DNA of 64,000 nucleotides from Idiomarina sp. MD25a (GTDB lineage Bacteria > Pseudomonadota > Gammaproteobacteria > Enterobacterales > Alteromonadaceae). The DNA is taken from the NCBI RefSeq assembly GCF_001870515.1, contig NZ_MDGT01000003.1:264151-328150 (forward strand), given 5' to 3'. Below are positions 46,767 through 56,465 of this stretch, piece after piece. Made by a program: the position numbers and the translations under genes. The notes under the pieces were generated by a model. It ran no database searches, was not told where the DNA came from, and was given only the letters and a program-made list of their open reading frames with translations. The number at the start of each line of letters is the position of its first letter. Within the stretch, counting starts at the first letter, position 1.

Positions 46767-47568
46767 CTTCAAGACGCCCACTGAAAACCTAGCTCTGCTT
46801 GAACGCTTGTTAACCCAGTTGCCAGAGCAACGTCCGCAACTGGTAGTCGTTCCTGAAGCGTTTAGCTGCTTTGGTGCCGGCGACCGAGCTCAGCTGGAAA
46901 TGGCCGAGCCTGTTGGTGATGGCCCCGTACAACAGCGTTTGTCTGAATTAGCTAAACAGCACGAAATATACCTTGTCGGTGGCACGATTCCGCTTCAAGC
47001 CGGTGACCGTTTTGCTGCAGCTAGCTTATGTTACGGACCCAACGGTGAATGCTTAGCGCGTTATGATAAAGTTCACTTATTCGATGTCGACGTCGCCGAT
47101 AACACACGACAATACCGTGAATCCCGTTGGACCCGTGCTGGAAGTTCGATTGTCACTATCGATTTGGGCTTCGCTGTGGTCGGAATGGCGGTATGTTATG
47201 ATCTACGTTTCCCAGAATTATTCAAAGCCCTGCGTGCCAAGGGCGCCGATATTATTTTATTACCTTCAGCATTTACTGAGGTAACAGGTGCGGCACACTG
47301 GCATCCGCTGGTGAGAGCGCGGGCGATTGAGCAGCAAGTGTATATGTTGGCACCCAATCAATACGGCGAGGCCGCCAACGGACGCCGTACCTATGGACAC
47401 TCGATGATCGTTGACCCGTGGGGTGAAGTCGTAGCCGAGCAAGGCGACGGTGAGGGTGTTGTCAGTGCCTATTTTGATCGTGAAAAATTAGAGAACATTC
47501 GCGCGCAAATGCCCGTCGCGAAGCAAACTCGCTTAACGGTGAGTGCTAATGTAAATGAGGATGTATGA
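46729..47568 (+). CDS. Nitrilase-family amidase, Nit1-like (deaminated glutathione amidase)
   Basis: 279 residues. The catalytic triad of the carbon-nitrogen hydrolase family is visible: Glu43 in VVPEAFS, Lys114 in YDKVHLFD and Cys156 in [10 protein letters not shown]. The sequence is closest to the Nit1 group, which cleaves deaminated glutathione, a metabolite-repair reaction. It starts inside yhdP after a strong AAAGGAGG and overlaps tldD by 4 bases, so yhdP, this gene and tldD are coupled. The exact substrate is inferred from family likeness. Confidence 0.88.
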   Translation: MTQPLLSAIQLSSFKTPTENLALLERLLTQLPEQRPQLVVVPEAFSCFGAGDRAQLEMAEPVGDGPVQQRLSELAKQHEIYLVGGTIPLQAGDRFAAASLCYGPNGECLARYDKVHLFDVDVADNTRQYRESRWTRAGSSIVTIDLGFAVVGMAVCYDLRFPELFKALRAKGADIILLPSAFTEVTGAAHWHPLVRARAIEQQVYMLAPNQYGEAANGRRTYGHSMIVDPWGEVVAEQGDGEGVVSAYFDREKLENIRAQMPVAKQTRLTVSANVNEDV

Positions 47569-49001
47569 GCGATAAATTAAGTTGGATTAATGAATTACCC
47601 GTGACTGAGTCGGATCTCGCTAGAGCGCTCGGTACCTTATACAACGGTGATATCGACTTTGCTGACATTTATTTTCAAGGCAGTGTCAACGAGTCATGGG
47701 TACTGGAAGACGGCATCATTAAGGATGGTGCATACCATAATGAAACGGGTATGGGTGTCCGTGCCATTCAAGGCGAAAAGACAGGTTTCGCCTATGCTGA
47801 CGAGATTACTCAGCACGCGCTCACACAAACCTGTAATGCGGCACGCGGTATTGTCCGGCAAGGGCAAAGTAAACAGGTCAAGGCGTGGAATAAGCAGTCG
47901 GTAGCGGCGCAGTATGCGGCTAAGAACCCACTGCAGTCACTCGAAGAGGCGGAGAAAATTGCGCTGTTAAAGCAAGTAGATGCCCATGCACGTGCGCAAG
48001 ATAAGCGCGTATCTCAGGTGGTTGTCAGTTTATCGGGTAGCTACGACGACGTGCTTGTTGCAGCGACTGATGGCACGCTCGCTGAGGACCATAGACCTCT
48101 GGTTCGATTAAACTGCTCTGTAATCGTGGAACAAGAGGGTCGACGAGAGCGGGGTTCAGCAGGAGGTGGCGCGCGCGTCAGCTATGAGTATTTCTTTAAG
48201 GATGAAGACGGAAAGCCGCGTTGGCAGGCGTTTGCTGAAGAAGCGGTTCGCCAAGCATTAGTCAATTTGGAAGCCATTGCCGCTCCGGCAGGAACAATGC
48301 CGGTCGTACTTGGCGCTGGCTGGCCGGGTGTTTTGTTGCATGAAGCGGTTGGACACGGACTTGAAGGTGACTTTAACCGTAAAGGTTCTTCGGCGTACGC
48401 GGGTAAAATAGGTGAAAAAGTGGCTTCGGAACTTTGTACTATCGTTGACGATGGTACCTTAGCCGATCGCCGCGGCTCGCTGAGTATTGACGACGAAGGC
48501 ACACCTGCAGGGCGCAACGTGCTGATCGAAAATGGCATCTTGAAAGGCTATATGCAGGATAAAATGAATGCGCGTTTAATGGGCCACGCGGTGACGGGTA
48601 ACGGTCGTCGCGAGAGCTACGCGCACTTGCCCATGCCGCGTATGACAAATACCTACATGCTGCCCGGTGAGCACCAACCCGAGGACATTATCGCGTCTGT
48701 GAAGCGTGGCATTTACGCACCACATTTTGCCGGTGGTCAGGTCGATATCACGTCGGGTCAGTTCGTGTTTTCGGCATCAGAAGCATACTTGATTGAGGAC
48801 GGCAAAATTACTCAACCTATAAAAGGCGCGACGTTAATTGGTAATGGACCAGAAGCGATGAGTAAGGTCTCAATGGTGGGTAATGATTTAGCACTCGACC
48901 AAGGTGTTGGTGTGTGCGGTAAAGATGGTCAGAGCGTGCCGGTGGGTGTCGGTCAGCCAACGCTGAAACTAGACGCTATGACAGTTGGAGGCACTGACTG
49001 A
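47565..49001 (+). CDS. tldD: Metalloprotease TldD
   Basis: 478 residues (E. coli 481). It is the zinc-carrying partner of the TldD/PmbA(TldE) heterodimer that trims unfolded peptides, such as microcin B17 precursor and CcdA. The metal motif [11 protein letters not shown] (H-E-x3-H) lies near residue 264, and [19 protein letters not shown] is typical. The partner pmbA lies 0.6 kb downstream beyond convergent yjgA. The stop is inside a 10-bp hairpin. Confidence 0.97.
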   Translation: MSDKLSWINELPVTESDLARALGTLYNGDIDFADIYFQGSVNESWVLEDGIIKDGAYHNETGMGVRAIQGEKTGFAYADEITQHALTQTCNAARGIVRQGQSKQVKAWNKQSVAAQYAAKNPLQSLEEAEKIALLKQVDAHARAQDKRVSQVVVSLSGSYDDVLVAATDGTLAEDHRPLVRLNCSVIVEQEGRRERGSAGGGARVSYEYFFKDEDGKPRWQAFAEEAVRQALVNLEAIAAPAGTMPVVLGAGWPGVLLHEAVGHGLEGDFNRKGSSAYAGKIGEKVASELCTIVDDGTLADRRGSLSIDDEGTPAGRNVLIENGILKGYMQDKMNARLMGHAVTGNGRRESYAHLPMPRMTNTYMLPGEHQPEDIIASVKRGIYAPHFAGGQVDITSGQFVFSASEAYLIEDGKITQPIKGATLIGNGPEAMSKVSMVGNDLALDQGVGVCGKDGQSVPVGVGQPTLKLDAMTVGGTD

Positions 49002-49018
49002 GGCTTAGGCCTCAGTCA
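48995..49018. terminator. Shared hairpin between convergent tldD and yjgA
   Basis: TGACTGAGGC (48995-49004) pairs perfectly with GCCTCAGTCA (49009-49018) around TTAG. It spans both stop codons, and each gene's stop lies in one arm. There is no T run on either side, so it may be a bidirectional message end rather than a standard intrinsic terminator. Confidence 0.5.
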
Positions 49019-49538
49019 TCAGTTCGCGTAGGTAAACAAAAAGTTGCCGCGCTGCTGTAGGTGGCTTGTTTTCCTCGGCTTGCTTTTTCGCTTGTCGAAG
49101 CCATTGGCGAATACGCTGAATATCGGCATCAGGGTAACGGTTAAAAAAGTCTGTGAGCGCTTCCTCGTCACCTGATAACAGCAGGTCGCGTTGTTGCTCA
49201 ACAGCATGAAATTGATTCACAGTTTGTTGATGAAAGGCGTTGAGGCGCTCCATTGCTTGTTCAATAGGTGCAACGTCTCTTTGGCGCATTAACTTGCCAA
49301 TAAACTGGAGTTGGCGGCGATAGCCTTCGTGTTTATTTTTAATTTTACGAGCGAGTAAGACCGCATTGCGCAGCTCATCATCGAGTGGAATGCTTTTGAG
49401 TTGCGCATCGGTTAAGTCAACGAGCTCAGTGCCCATTTTTTGTAGGGCTTCAACTTGGCGTTTGCGTTCACTTTTGCTGGGGACATCTGCAAATTCAGTT
49501 TCGTCTGGCGATGTCGAGTGGGTTGGTTTACGAGCCAT
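49005..49538 (-). CDS. yjgA: Ribosome-associated protein YjgA (DarP)
   Basis: 177 residues from the ATG of MARKPTHSTSPDETEF; the frame opens 23 codons earlier but that stretch is unlike the family and lies close to the pmbA start region. It is a highly charged helical protein (KSERKRQVEALQKMGTELV, then IKNKHEGYRRQLQFIGKLMR) that binds the 50S precursor late in assembly. As in E. coli and many relatives it sits next to pmbA, in the opposite direction. It is convergent with tldD. Confidence 0.94.
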   Translation of the reverse strand: MARKPTHSTSPDETEFADVPSKSERKRQVEALQKMGTELVDLTDAQLKSIPLDDELRNAVLLARKIKNKHEGYRRQLQFIGKLMRQRDVAPIEQAMERLNAFHQQTVNQFHAVEQQRDLLLSGDEEALTDFFNRYPDADIQRIRQWLRQAKKQAEENKPPTAARQLFVYLRELMTEA

Positions 49539-49622
49539 AATCCATTCAGTTTTAATTGCTAATAATAGCGAGCAGTTTACCAGTTTTACGCAAGACGCGT
49601 TAATCATTTAGAGGAGTGTACA

Positions 49623-50969
49623 TTGAAACCTCAACTTAGCGAGTTACAGCAACAACTTGATGATGTTGAATTAGCGGTCCAATATGCGTTGGAGTTAGCG
49701 GCTAAAGAGGGGACTTCAGCGGCCGAGTGCTCGATCAGCAAAAGTGCCGGCATTTCCGTCGGTACGCGTATGGGCGATGTAGAGACCGTCGAATTTAATC
49801 AAGACGGTGCCCTGGGCATTAGTGTATATCGTGATCATCAAAAAGGCTCGGCATCGACTACCGATTTATCGCGTGAAGCCATTGCGGCGGCGGTAAAAAA
49901 AGCGGCGGAAATTGCCCGTTATACATCCGCTGATCCATTTAATGGCTTAGCACCGAAAGAACTGATGACCAAGGACTATCCTGAGTTGGACTTGTGCCAT
50001 CCAGGCGATCAAAGCGCAGAATATGCGATAGAACAAGCACTTGCATGTGAACGTCATGGCTTAGCTTTAGATGATCGCATTATTAACTCAGACGGCGCTC
50101 ATTATGGTTCGCATACGGGCTTTCGCGTGTACGGTAATAGCCACGGTTTTTTGGGCGGCTATTTGCAGTCACGTCATAATTTAAGTTGTGTGTTGATAGC
50201 GAAAGAGGGCGAGCGTATGCAACGCGATATGAGCTACTCGGTCGCTCGTCGCACGCAGGACTTAGCTGCACCCGAAAAAGTTGCTGAGGAAGCCGCTCAG
50301 GAGACGCTATCACGTTTAGGTGGCCGTAAGATTGATACAGCAAAAGTCCCGGTAATTTTCCGTGCCGACGTGGCTGGCAGTTTGTTCGGTCATTTCGTGA
50401 GTGCGATCAGCGGCGGCAACCTTTACCGAAAATCGAGTTTCTTGCTAGATGCATTGGGTCAGCCGGTGTTGCCATCGTGGTTAAACATTAAAGAATGTCC
50501 CCACATCGTGGGTGGTTTAGCAAGCAGTCCTTTTGACCATGAAGGCTTAGCAACAATTGAGCGTGATATCGTCACGGCCGGTGAGTTACAGACCTACCTG
50601 CTAACCAGCTATGCCGCTCGTAAGATGGATATGCAGCCCACCGGTCACGCGGGAGGCATCCATAACTGGCGTTTGACTCATGGTGATAAGAGTTTGACTG
50701 AGCTGTGCAAACAGATGGGCACCGGCTTATTAGTCACCGAACTGATGGGGCAAGGCGTTAACTTGGTCAACGGTGATTATTCGCGCGGCGCGGCTGGATT
50801 CTGGGTTGAGAATGGCGAAATTCAGTATCCTGTTGAGGAAGTGACGATTGCCGGTAACTTAAAAGACATGCTGGCAAATATCGTCGCTATTGGTAACGAT
50901 GTTGACGAACGCCATGCCTTGCATACGGGATCGGTGTTGTTAGAAGAAATGCGGATAGCAGGTCAGTAA
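49623..50969 (+). CDS. pmbA: Metalloprotease PmbA (TldE)
   Basis: 448 residues (E. coli 450). The start is TTG, 6 bases after GAGGAG. It is the second subunit of the TldD/PmbA protease; it lacks the H-E-x3-H zinc motif, as expected. Typical stretches are GISVGTRMGDVETVEFNQDG, YLLTSYAARKMDMQPTGHAG and LMGQGVNLVNGDYSRGAAGF. It is divergent from yjgA and convergent with mgtE. Confidence 0.96.
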   Translation: MKPQLSELQQQLDDVELAVQYALELAAKEGTSAAECSISKSAGISVGTRMGDVETVEFNQDGALGISVYRDHQKGSASTTDLSREAIAAAVKKAAEIARYTSADPFNGLAPKELMTKDYPELDLCHPGDQSAEYAIEQALACERHGLALDDRIINSDGAHYGSHTGFRVYGNSHGFLGGYLQSRHNLSCVLIAKEGERMQRDMSYSVARRTQDLAAPEKVAEEAAQETLSRLGGRKIDTAKVPVIFRADVAGSLFGHFVSAISGGNLYRKSSFLLDALGQPVLPSWLNIKECPHIVGGLASSPFDHEGLATIERDIVTAGELQTYLLTSYAARKMDMQPTGHAGGIHNWRLTHGDKSLTELCKQMGTGLLVTELMGQGVNLVNGDYSRGAAGFWVENGEIQYPVEEVTIAGNLKDMLANIVAIGNDVDERHALHTGSVLLEEMRIAGQ

Positions 50970-50990
50970 GTCAATCGGCGACATTGCTGT

Positions 50991-52352
50991 TTATGACAGC
51001 AGCAATGTCGCAGTACCCAAGAATGCAAAGATACCGACCACATCGGTGACGGTGGTCAAAATCACGCCACCCGCGAGTGCCGGGTCAATATCAAAACGCT
51101 TCAGTATCATTGGTACAGTCACGCCGGCAAGCGCCGCCGCTAGGAGGTTCATCATCATCGCGAAAGCGATAATGCCACCGACCAACCAACTTTGCATCCA
51201 GAGCGCCACAACTGCGGCAATAAGGATTGACCAAATAATACCGTTCAGCGCACCAATGGCGAGCTCTTTGCCGATCAGCCATCTCGAGTTACTACTACCG
51301 ATATGTCCAAGTGCCATACCTCGAATTACCAAGGTCAGGGTTTGACTACCTGCTATTCCACCCATACTTGGCACAATAGTATTCAGGATGGCGAGCACTG
51401 CCATTTGCGCTAACACATCTTCGAATAACGAGCTCACCATGGCGGCGAGTAACGCCGTGACCAAGTTAATAGCTAACCATACCGTGCGGCGGCGAGTACT
51501 TTTGAGTACCGGTGCAAAAGTATCCTCGTCATCTTCTAAACCCGCCATGCTCAACATCGAGTGTTGAGCATCCTCGCGAATGATATCAACCACGTCATCG
51601 ATGGTGATTCGACCAACAAGTTGCTGCTCTCCGTCGACAACGGGCGCTGAAACCCAGTCATGGCGTTCAAATAATTTAGCGACTTCGGTTTCATCCATGT
51701 CGACAGGAATACTGACGATATCCGGTGACATAATATCGCTGACCACTTTTGATGGGTCGACGGTGACTAAGCGCGATAGGGCGATTTCACCGATGAGTTT
51801 ATCGTTACGATCGGCGACATAGAGTTTATCGGTGGCTTCTGGCAATTCGCCTTTTAGGCGAAGGTAACGTAATACCACATCTACGGTGACATCAGCACGC
51901 ACGGTAATGGTATCGGTATTCATGATACCGCCGGCAGAGTCCTCATCGTATGACAATGCCGTTTCCGCGCGCTCTCGGTCGCGCTCGTCCATTGACTTGA
52001 GCACTTCTTGATAAACTTGGTCGGGCAAGCCACGCAGTACGTAGGCCAAGTCATCGGTATCCATTCCTTCGGTGGCAGCCGCGAGTTTTTCAGGTGCCAT
52101 CTGGCGAATAATGGATTTTTGAACTTCTTCTGAAAGTTCTTCGAGGATATCACCGTGTTCGTCGGCATCGACGAGCTTCCAAACGATAGCTCGACTTTTC
52201 GGCGGCGATGATTCAAGCAATAACGCAATATCACATGCGGGCATATTATGTAGCATGCGGCGTGCAGCCACATACATACCGTCCGATAGGGCAGTATTTA
52301 CCTCCTGAATACGCTGCATTGCGTATTCTTTATCGGACAACTCAGCCATCAT
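50991..52352 (-). CDS. mgtE: Magnesium transporter MgtE
   Basis: 453 residues. A cytoplasmic MgtE-N helical domain (about 35-135), two CBS domains (about 137-260) and five membrane helices (about 287-450) with the ion-path segment PSMGGIAGSQT near residue 330 are seen. It is a gated Mg2+ channel of the inner membrane. It lies 2 bases after npr at the end of the rpoN cluster; GAGGAAG precedes a double ATG. Confidence 0.95.
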   Translation of the reverse strand: MMAELSDKEYAMQRIQEVNTALSDGMYVAARRMLHNMPACDIALLLESSPPKSRAIVWKLVDADEHGDILEELSEEVQKSIIRQMAPEKLAAATEGMDTDDLAYVLRGLPDQVYQEVLKSMDERDRERAETALSYDEDSAGGIMNTDTITVRADVTVDVVLRYLRLKGELPEATDKLYVADRNDKLIGEIALSRLVTVDPSKVVSDIMSPDIVSIPVDMDETEVAKLFERHDWVSAPVVDGEQQLVGRITIDDVVDIIREDAQHSMLSMAGLEDDEDTFAPVLKSTRRRTVWLAINLVTALLAAMVSSLFEDVLAQMAVLAILNTIVPSMGGIAGSQTLTLVIRGMALGHIGSSNSRWLIGKELAIGALNGIIWSILIAAVVALWMQSWLVGGIIAFAMMMNLLAAALAGVTVPMILKRFDIDPALAGGVILTTVTDVVGIFAFLGTATLLLS

Positions 52353-52354
52353 GG

Positions 52355-52633
52355 TTATTCAGCTTCCTCAAACTTATCTTCAAATAGGGTGGTAATTGCT
52401 TCAAGCGCCGCCTCGGCATCGTCACCTTGGGCACAGACATTAACCTCGCGGCCCTGTCGGCTGGCGAGAAGCATCAAACACATCACACTGCCTGCATCCA
52501 CCTCTTGACCATCTTGGCTGATGGTGATTTTGGCAGCAAACTCTTGCGTCAAGCGTGCCAATTTGGTCGCTGCGCGCGCATGTAAGCCTAGTTTATTGCG
52601 AATGATCAAAGATTTACAGACTTTTTGCGTCAT
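52355..52633 (-). CDS. ptsO: Phosphocarrier NPr of the nitrogen PTS
   Basis: 92 residues. HPr-fold phosphocarrier with the phospho-His18 in RNKLGLHARAATKL and the SVMCLMLLASRQG segment in place of the HPr Ser46 region. It passes phosphate from EI-Ntr to PtsN. The start overlaps the rapZ stop by 4 bases, so the order is ptsN, rapZ, ptsO as in E. coli. Confidence 0.96.
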   Translation of the reverse strand: MTQKVCKSLIIRNKLGLHARAATKLARLTQEFAAKITISQDGQEVDAGSVMCLMLLASRQGREVNVCAQGDDAEAALEAITTLFEDKFEEAE

Positions 52634-53475
52634 TTTGACAATTCCCGGTGGCGAACTTGAACATGTGTTTCATCTGTTCGAAACTGATCGGCTAAGGCTT
52701 CGGTCAAATAAACAGAGCGATGCTGACCCCCCGTACAACCCACCGCAATGGTTAGGTAGCTGCGGTTACTGCGTTGAAAATAAGGTAACCATGTGGCAAG
52801 AAAGTTTTCGACTTGCAGTAAATACTTGGTTACTAAACCCTCTTTGCGGAAAAACTGCTTAACGTCTTCGTCTTGTCCGGTGAGAAGCTTGAGCTCTGGA
52901 TTCCAATGAGGATTCGGTAAAATCCGTGCATCAAATACGAAATCTGCGTCCTTAGGTACACCGTGTTTAAATCCGAACGACTGGAACACAATCACGACAT
53001 GTTTCGAGGCTTTACCCAAGACGCGCGCGCTCACCTCTTCACTGAGTTGATGTAAAGATAGGTTACTACTATCGATTCGCCAAGTGGCGCGTTCAGCAAT
53101 AGGGTCGAGTAGTCGGTTTTCTAACTGTAGCGCTTCAAGTAAAGGTAACTGTTTTTGCGAGAGTGGATGCAAGCGGCGCGTTTCGCCAAAACGTTGTAGC
53201 AGCGTTTGGTCATCGGCGTCGATAAAGAGTACCTCAATATCGACATCATCGGGCAAAAACTCAATTGATTCTAACAGTTCATGAGGATCTTCAGGTAAAT
53301 TGCGTACATCAATGCTGATAGCAACGCGGTCATATTGCTCAATGACTGAATGAACCAATGTTGCGAGCAAAGCGATAGGAAGGTTATCGACACAATAGAA
53401 ACCGAGATCTTCAAGTACTCTTAGGGCAATGGTTTTGCCGGAGCCCGAACGTCCACTGACTATGATAAGTTGCAT
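52630..53475 (-). CDS. rapZ: RNase adapter protein RapZ
   Basis: 281 residues (E. coli 284). The N-terminal Walker A GRSGSGKTIALRVLEDLGF and CVDNLP, with a Walker B-like VLFIDADD, are followed by the C-terminal domain with VAIGCTGGQHRSVYL-type glycine loop. RapZ binds GlmY/GlmZ small RNAs and steers RNase E to GlmZ, so it controls amino-sugar synthesis; whether those RNAs exist here is not shown by this window. It overlaps ptsN by 16 bases. Confidence 0.96.
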   Translation of the reverse strand: MQLIIVSGRSGSGKTIALRVLEDLGFYCVDNLPIALLATLVHSVIEQYDRVAISIDVRNLPEDPHELLESIEFLPDDVDIEVLFIDADDQTLLQRFGETRRLHPLSQKQLPLLEALQLENRLLDPIAERATWRIDSSNLSLHQLSEEVSARVLGKASKHVVIVFQSFGFKHGVPKDADFVFDARILPNPHWNPELKLLTGQDEDVKQFFRKEGLVTKYLLQVENFLATWLPYFQRSNRSYLTIAVGCTGGQHRSVYLTEALADQFRTDETHVQVRHRELSK

Positions 53476-53936
53476 TCAGGAGCCTGATCTTCGCTGACAA
53501 AAATAGAATAGAGCGCTTGGTCACTGTCAGCTTCTCGCAGCGAACGCGTGCATTCTTTGTTATTCATGCGTTTGGCGACGGTTGCAAGGGTGTTTAAGTG
53601 GTTTTCATGCTCTGATTCAGGAACAAGCAAGGCGAATACGATATCCACCGGCTGATTATCAATTGCATCAAACTCAATGGGCTGTTCAAGCGTCATTAGT
53701 ACTGCCACCGGCTGAGTCGCATTCGCTAGCCGACCATGCGGAATAGCGATGCCTAGACCAATGCCTGTGCTACCCAGGCGCTCACGATTAATTAAGCTCT
53801 CAAAGATGTCGTGTTTAGTGATTCCGACAAGTTTTGGAGCCGCGATAGCGCTGATAGTTTCTAACAGGCGTTTCTTGCTTGCACCCTCGACTGCACACTT
53901 GGTGCAGTCGGGGCTCAAAAGATCAGACAATTGCAT
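53460..53936 (-). CDS. ptsN: Nitrogen PTS enzyme IIA
   Basis: 158 residues. EIIA-Ntr domain with phospho-His67 in GIAIPHGRL. It has no sugar permease; its phosphorylation state acts on potassium uptake, sensor kinases and other targets. It lies 3 bases after hpf and overlaps rapZ by 16 bases, in the conserved rpoN-hpf-ptsN-rapZ-ptsO order. Confidence 0.96.
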   Translation of the reverse strand: MQLSDLLSPDCTKCAVEGASKKRLLETISAIAAPKLVGITKHDIFESLINRERLGSTGIGLGIAIPHGRLANATQPVAVLMTLEQPIEFDAIDNQPVDIVFALLVPESEHENHLNTLATVAKRMNNKECTRSLREADSDQALYSIFVSEDQAPECNLS

Positions 53937-53939
53937 GAT

Positions 53940-54227
53940 TTAGTGTTTTTTCAACTTTTCTTTGTGTTTAATCACTTGGCGATCGAGCTTATTGATAAGT
54001 CCATCAATCGCCGCGTACATATCGTCGTGCTCTGCATCGGCGAAAATCTCTCCACCGTTGACATGAAGCGTAGCTTCCGCTTTTTGAACCGTTTTTTCAA
54101 CATTTAGGATGACGTGAACGTTGTTTATGTGGTCAAAGTGGCGCTCTAACTTGGCAAATTTTGTATCCACGTAATCACGCAACGCGTCAGTAATATCAAT
54201 GTGGTGACCTGTTAGGTTGATTTGCAT
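53940..54227 (-). CDS. hpf: Ribosome hibernation promoting factor HPF
   Basis: 95 residues, the short HPF/YfiA form without the dimerising tail. It starts MQINLTGHHIDITDALRDYV and has KLERHFDHINNVHVIL. It binds the 30S decoding region in stationary phase and helps make 100S dimers with RMF. It lies 28 bases after rpoN. Confidence 0.96.
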   Translation of the reverse strand: MQINLTGHHIDITDALRDYVDTKFAKLERHFDHINNVHVILNVEKTVQKAEATLHVNGGEIFADAEHDDMYAAIDGLINKLDRQVIKHKEKLKKH

Positions 54228-54255
54228 AACGTCTTCCTTCTACGGTTGAACAATA

Positions 54256-55707
54256 TTAAAGCAGACTCTTCCTTTGGCTTGAAGAGGGAATGTTGAGCGA
54301 TTCACGATATTTCGCAATCGTTCTTCTAGCTACTTGGATTCCCTGATCCGCAATGAGTTCAGCAATTTTGTTATCACTTAATGGTTTGGCGCGGTTCTCC
54401 GCGGCAACCAATTTTTTGATTAGCGCTCTTATAGCAGTACTTGAACACTCACCTCCTGTTTCTGTACTTACATGACTGGAGAAGAAGTATTTAAGCTCGA
54501 AGATGCCGCGCGGGCAGTGGAGGTATTTTTGAGTCGTTACACGAGAGATTGTGCTTTCGTGCATATCAACGGCTTCCGCGACATCATTGAGAACCATCGG
54601 CTTCATCGCCTCCTCACCATGTTCAAAAAAGCCTTGCTGACGTTGAACAATACAGTGCGCGACTTTCAGTAAAGTCTCGTTTCGACTTTCGAGACTCTTG
54701 ATGAACCAACGCGCCTCTTGAGTATGCAGCTTTATATACTGAGAATCAGCGCTTGATTTAGCCTGCCGACTCAGCGCTGCATATTGTTCGTTCACTCTTA
54801 ATTTAGGTACGCTATCAGGATTTAATTCGACCACCCAGCGACCATTTTTTTTCACCACCGAAATATCCGGTATGACGTATTCAACGGGCTTTTGATCAAT
54901 AGCGTCGCCAGGATAAGGGTTTAAGGTTTGAATCAGTCGCAGTGTATCTTTTAACGCTGCTTCATCAATCTTCAGTTTACGCTGCAACCCTTTATAATCG
55001 CGCGCGCCCATCAACTCCATGTAATCATTTATAAGCGTTAATGCAAGCTTTTTGCAGGGGGTTTCGTCGCATAGTTGCTGTAGTTGAATACTCAAACATT
55101 CTTGGATAGAGCGTGCACCGACACCCAGAGGATCAAAATGTTGAATACGCTTAAGTACCATCGCGACCTCTTCAACATCGACTTCGGGTAAGTTGATAGC
55201 TTCAACGAGCTCATTTAAGTCTGAAGTCAGGTAGCCGCGCTCATCAATGGATTCGATGATGGTGGTGGCGATAGCCGCATCTTCGTCTGAGAAATGCGAC
55301 ATCTGCATTTGCCAAATCAAATGATCGTAAAGAGAGTCGCTAGTTTCACCTTGATAGACATCGTGCTCGCCGTCAAATGATTGGCTTGAGCTAGTGCCAC
55401 TTGACGGAGTTGTTGATGTGTAGGTGTCGTCCCAAGTGCTATCCAGTGGGAGGTCATCGGGTAGCGATTGATCTTGCAGCGCATCGACGGTCTCCTTCTG
55501 ACTATCGTCTTTTTGCGTTTGCTCGGCATCGCTCTGGGCATCTTGATCAGCTTCACCCTCTACCTCAAGTAACGGGTTATTATCTAAGGCTTCCTGTATT
55601 TCAGCTTGTAGATCGAGTGATGAGAGTTGCAACAACCGAATGGCTTGTTGTAATTGAGGGGTCATCGTAAGTTGTTGACCCATTTTCAGTTGCAAACTTT
55701 GTTTCAT
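54256..55707 (-). CDS. rpoN: RNA polymerase sigma-54 factor
   Basis: 483 residues (E. coli 477). Region I is Gln/Leu-rich (SLQLKMGQQLTMTPQLQQAI), region II acidic (about 50-110), then the core-binding domain and the C-terminal RpoN box ARRTIAKYRE near residue 463. It recognises -24/-12 promoters opened by enhancer-binding ATPases. It lies 29 bases after lptB. Confidence 0.98.
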   Translation of the reverse strand: MKQSLQLKMGQQLTMTPQLQQAIRLLQLSSLDLQAEIQEALDNNPLLEVEGEADQDAQSDAEQTQKDDSQKETVDALQDQSLPDDLPLDSTWDDTYTSTTPSSGTSSSQSFDGEHDVYQGETSDSLYDHLIWQMQMSHFSDEDAAIATTIIESIDERGYLTSDLNELVEAINLPEVDVEEVAMVLKRIQHFDPLGVGARSIQECLSIQLQQLCDETPCKKLALTLINDYMELMGARDYKGLQRKLKIDEAALKDTLRLIQTLNPYPGDAIDQKPVEYVIPDISVVKKNGRWVVELNPDSVPKLRVNEQYAALSRQAKSSADSQYIKLHTQEARWFIKSLESRNETLLKVAHCIVQRQQGFFEHGEEAMKPMVLNDVAEAVDMHESTISRVTTQKYLHCPRGIFELKYFFSSHVSTETGGECSSTAIRALIKKLVAAENRAKPLSDNKIAELIADQGIQVARRTIAKYRESLNIPSSSQRKSLL

Positions 55708-55736
55708 CTGATTATCCCGGCCTCACTTGTGCTGTG

Positions 55737-56462
55737 TTACAAGGTGAACTGCTCACCGAGGTAGACATCTTTTACTTGTTGATTTGACAATACGCTATTT
55801 GCATCCCCGCTGGCAATCAGCTCACCATGACTAACGATATACGCATGCTCGCATACGGACAACGTTTCACGCACGTTGTGGTCAGTAATCAACACACCGA
55901 TGCCTCGGTGCTTAAGATGTTCGATTATTTTTTTGATGTCGAGTACCGAAATTGGGTCAACACCTGCGAAAGGCTCGTCTAATAAAATAAACGTGGGGTC
56001 CGCAGCGAGCGCCCGAGCGATTTCAACACGACGACGCTCACCACCCGACAGACTCATACCCAAGCTATTCACTATATGACCGATATTAAACTCTTCGAGC
56101 AGTGAATCGAGCTTTTCTTCGCGCTCAATAGCGGTAAGTGAGCGCCGAGTTTCAAGAATCGCCATCAAGTTATCGCGGACCGTCATTTTTCGAAAAATAG
56201 ATGACTCCTGTGGCAAATATCCGATACCTCGACGTGCACGTTCATGCATCGGTAAAAGCGTTAAATCCTGATCGTCCAGCTTAATACTGCCTTTATCAGA
56301 ATTCACTAAGCCAACGATCATATAAAAGGTCGTTGTTTTACCCGCACCATTAGGACCGAGCAGACCAATAATTTGTCCTTGGCTTACCTCTAAACTGACG
56401 TCTTTGACGACTTGGCGTCGGTTATAAGATTTAGCGAGATGCTGAACAGATAATTTAGCCAT
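55737..56462 (-). CDS. lptB: LPS export ABC ATPase LptB
   Basis: 241 residues, as in E. coli. Walker [15 protein letters not shown]-loop LPQESSIF, signature [12 protein letters not shown], Walker [13 protein letters not shown] and H-loop ITDHNV are complete. With LptFG and LptC it extracts LPS from the inner membrane. It lies 3 bases after lptA. Confidence 0.98.
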   Translation of the reverse strand: MAKLSVQHLAKSYNRRQVVKDVSLEVSQGQIIGLLGPNGAGKTTTFYMIVGLVNSDKGSIKLDDQDLTLLPMHERARRGIGYLPQESSIFRKMTVRDNLMAILETRRSLTAIEREEKLDSLLEEFNIGHIVNSLGMSLSGGERRRVEIARALAADPTFILLDEPFAGVDPISVLDIKKIIEHLKHRGIGVLITDHNVRETLSVCEHAYIVSHGELIASGDANSVLSNQQVKDVYLGEQFTL

Positions 56463-56465
56463 GCA

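Noticed and set aside
47047-47284. Second plus-strand frame within the nitrilase-family gene
   Set aside because: The nitrilase frame carries the complete catalytic triad; the other frame has no recognisable features.
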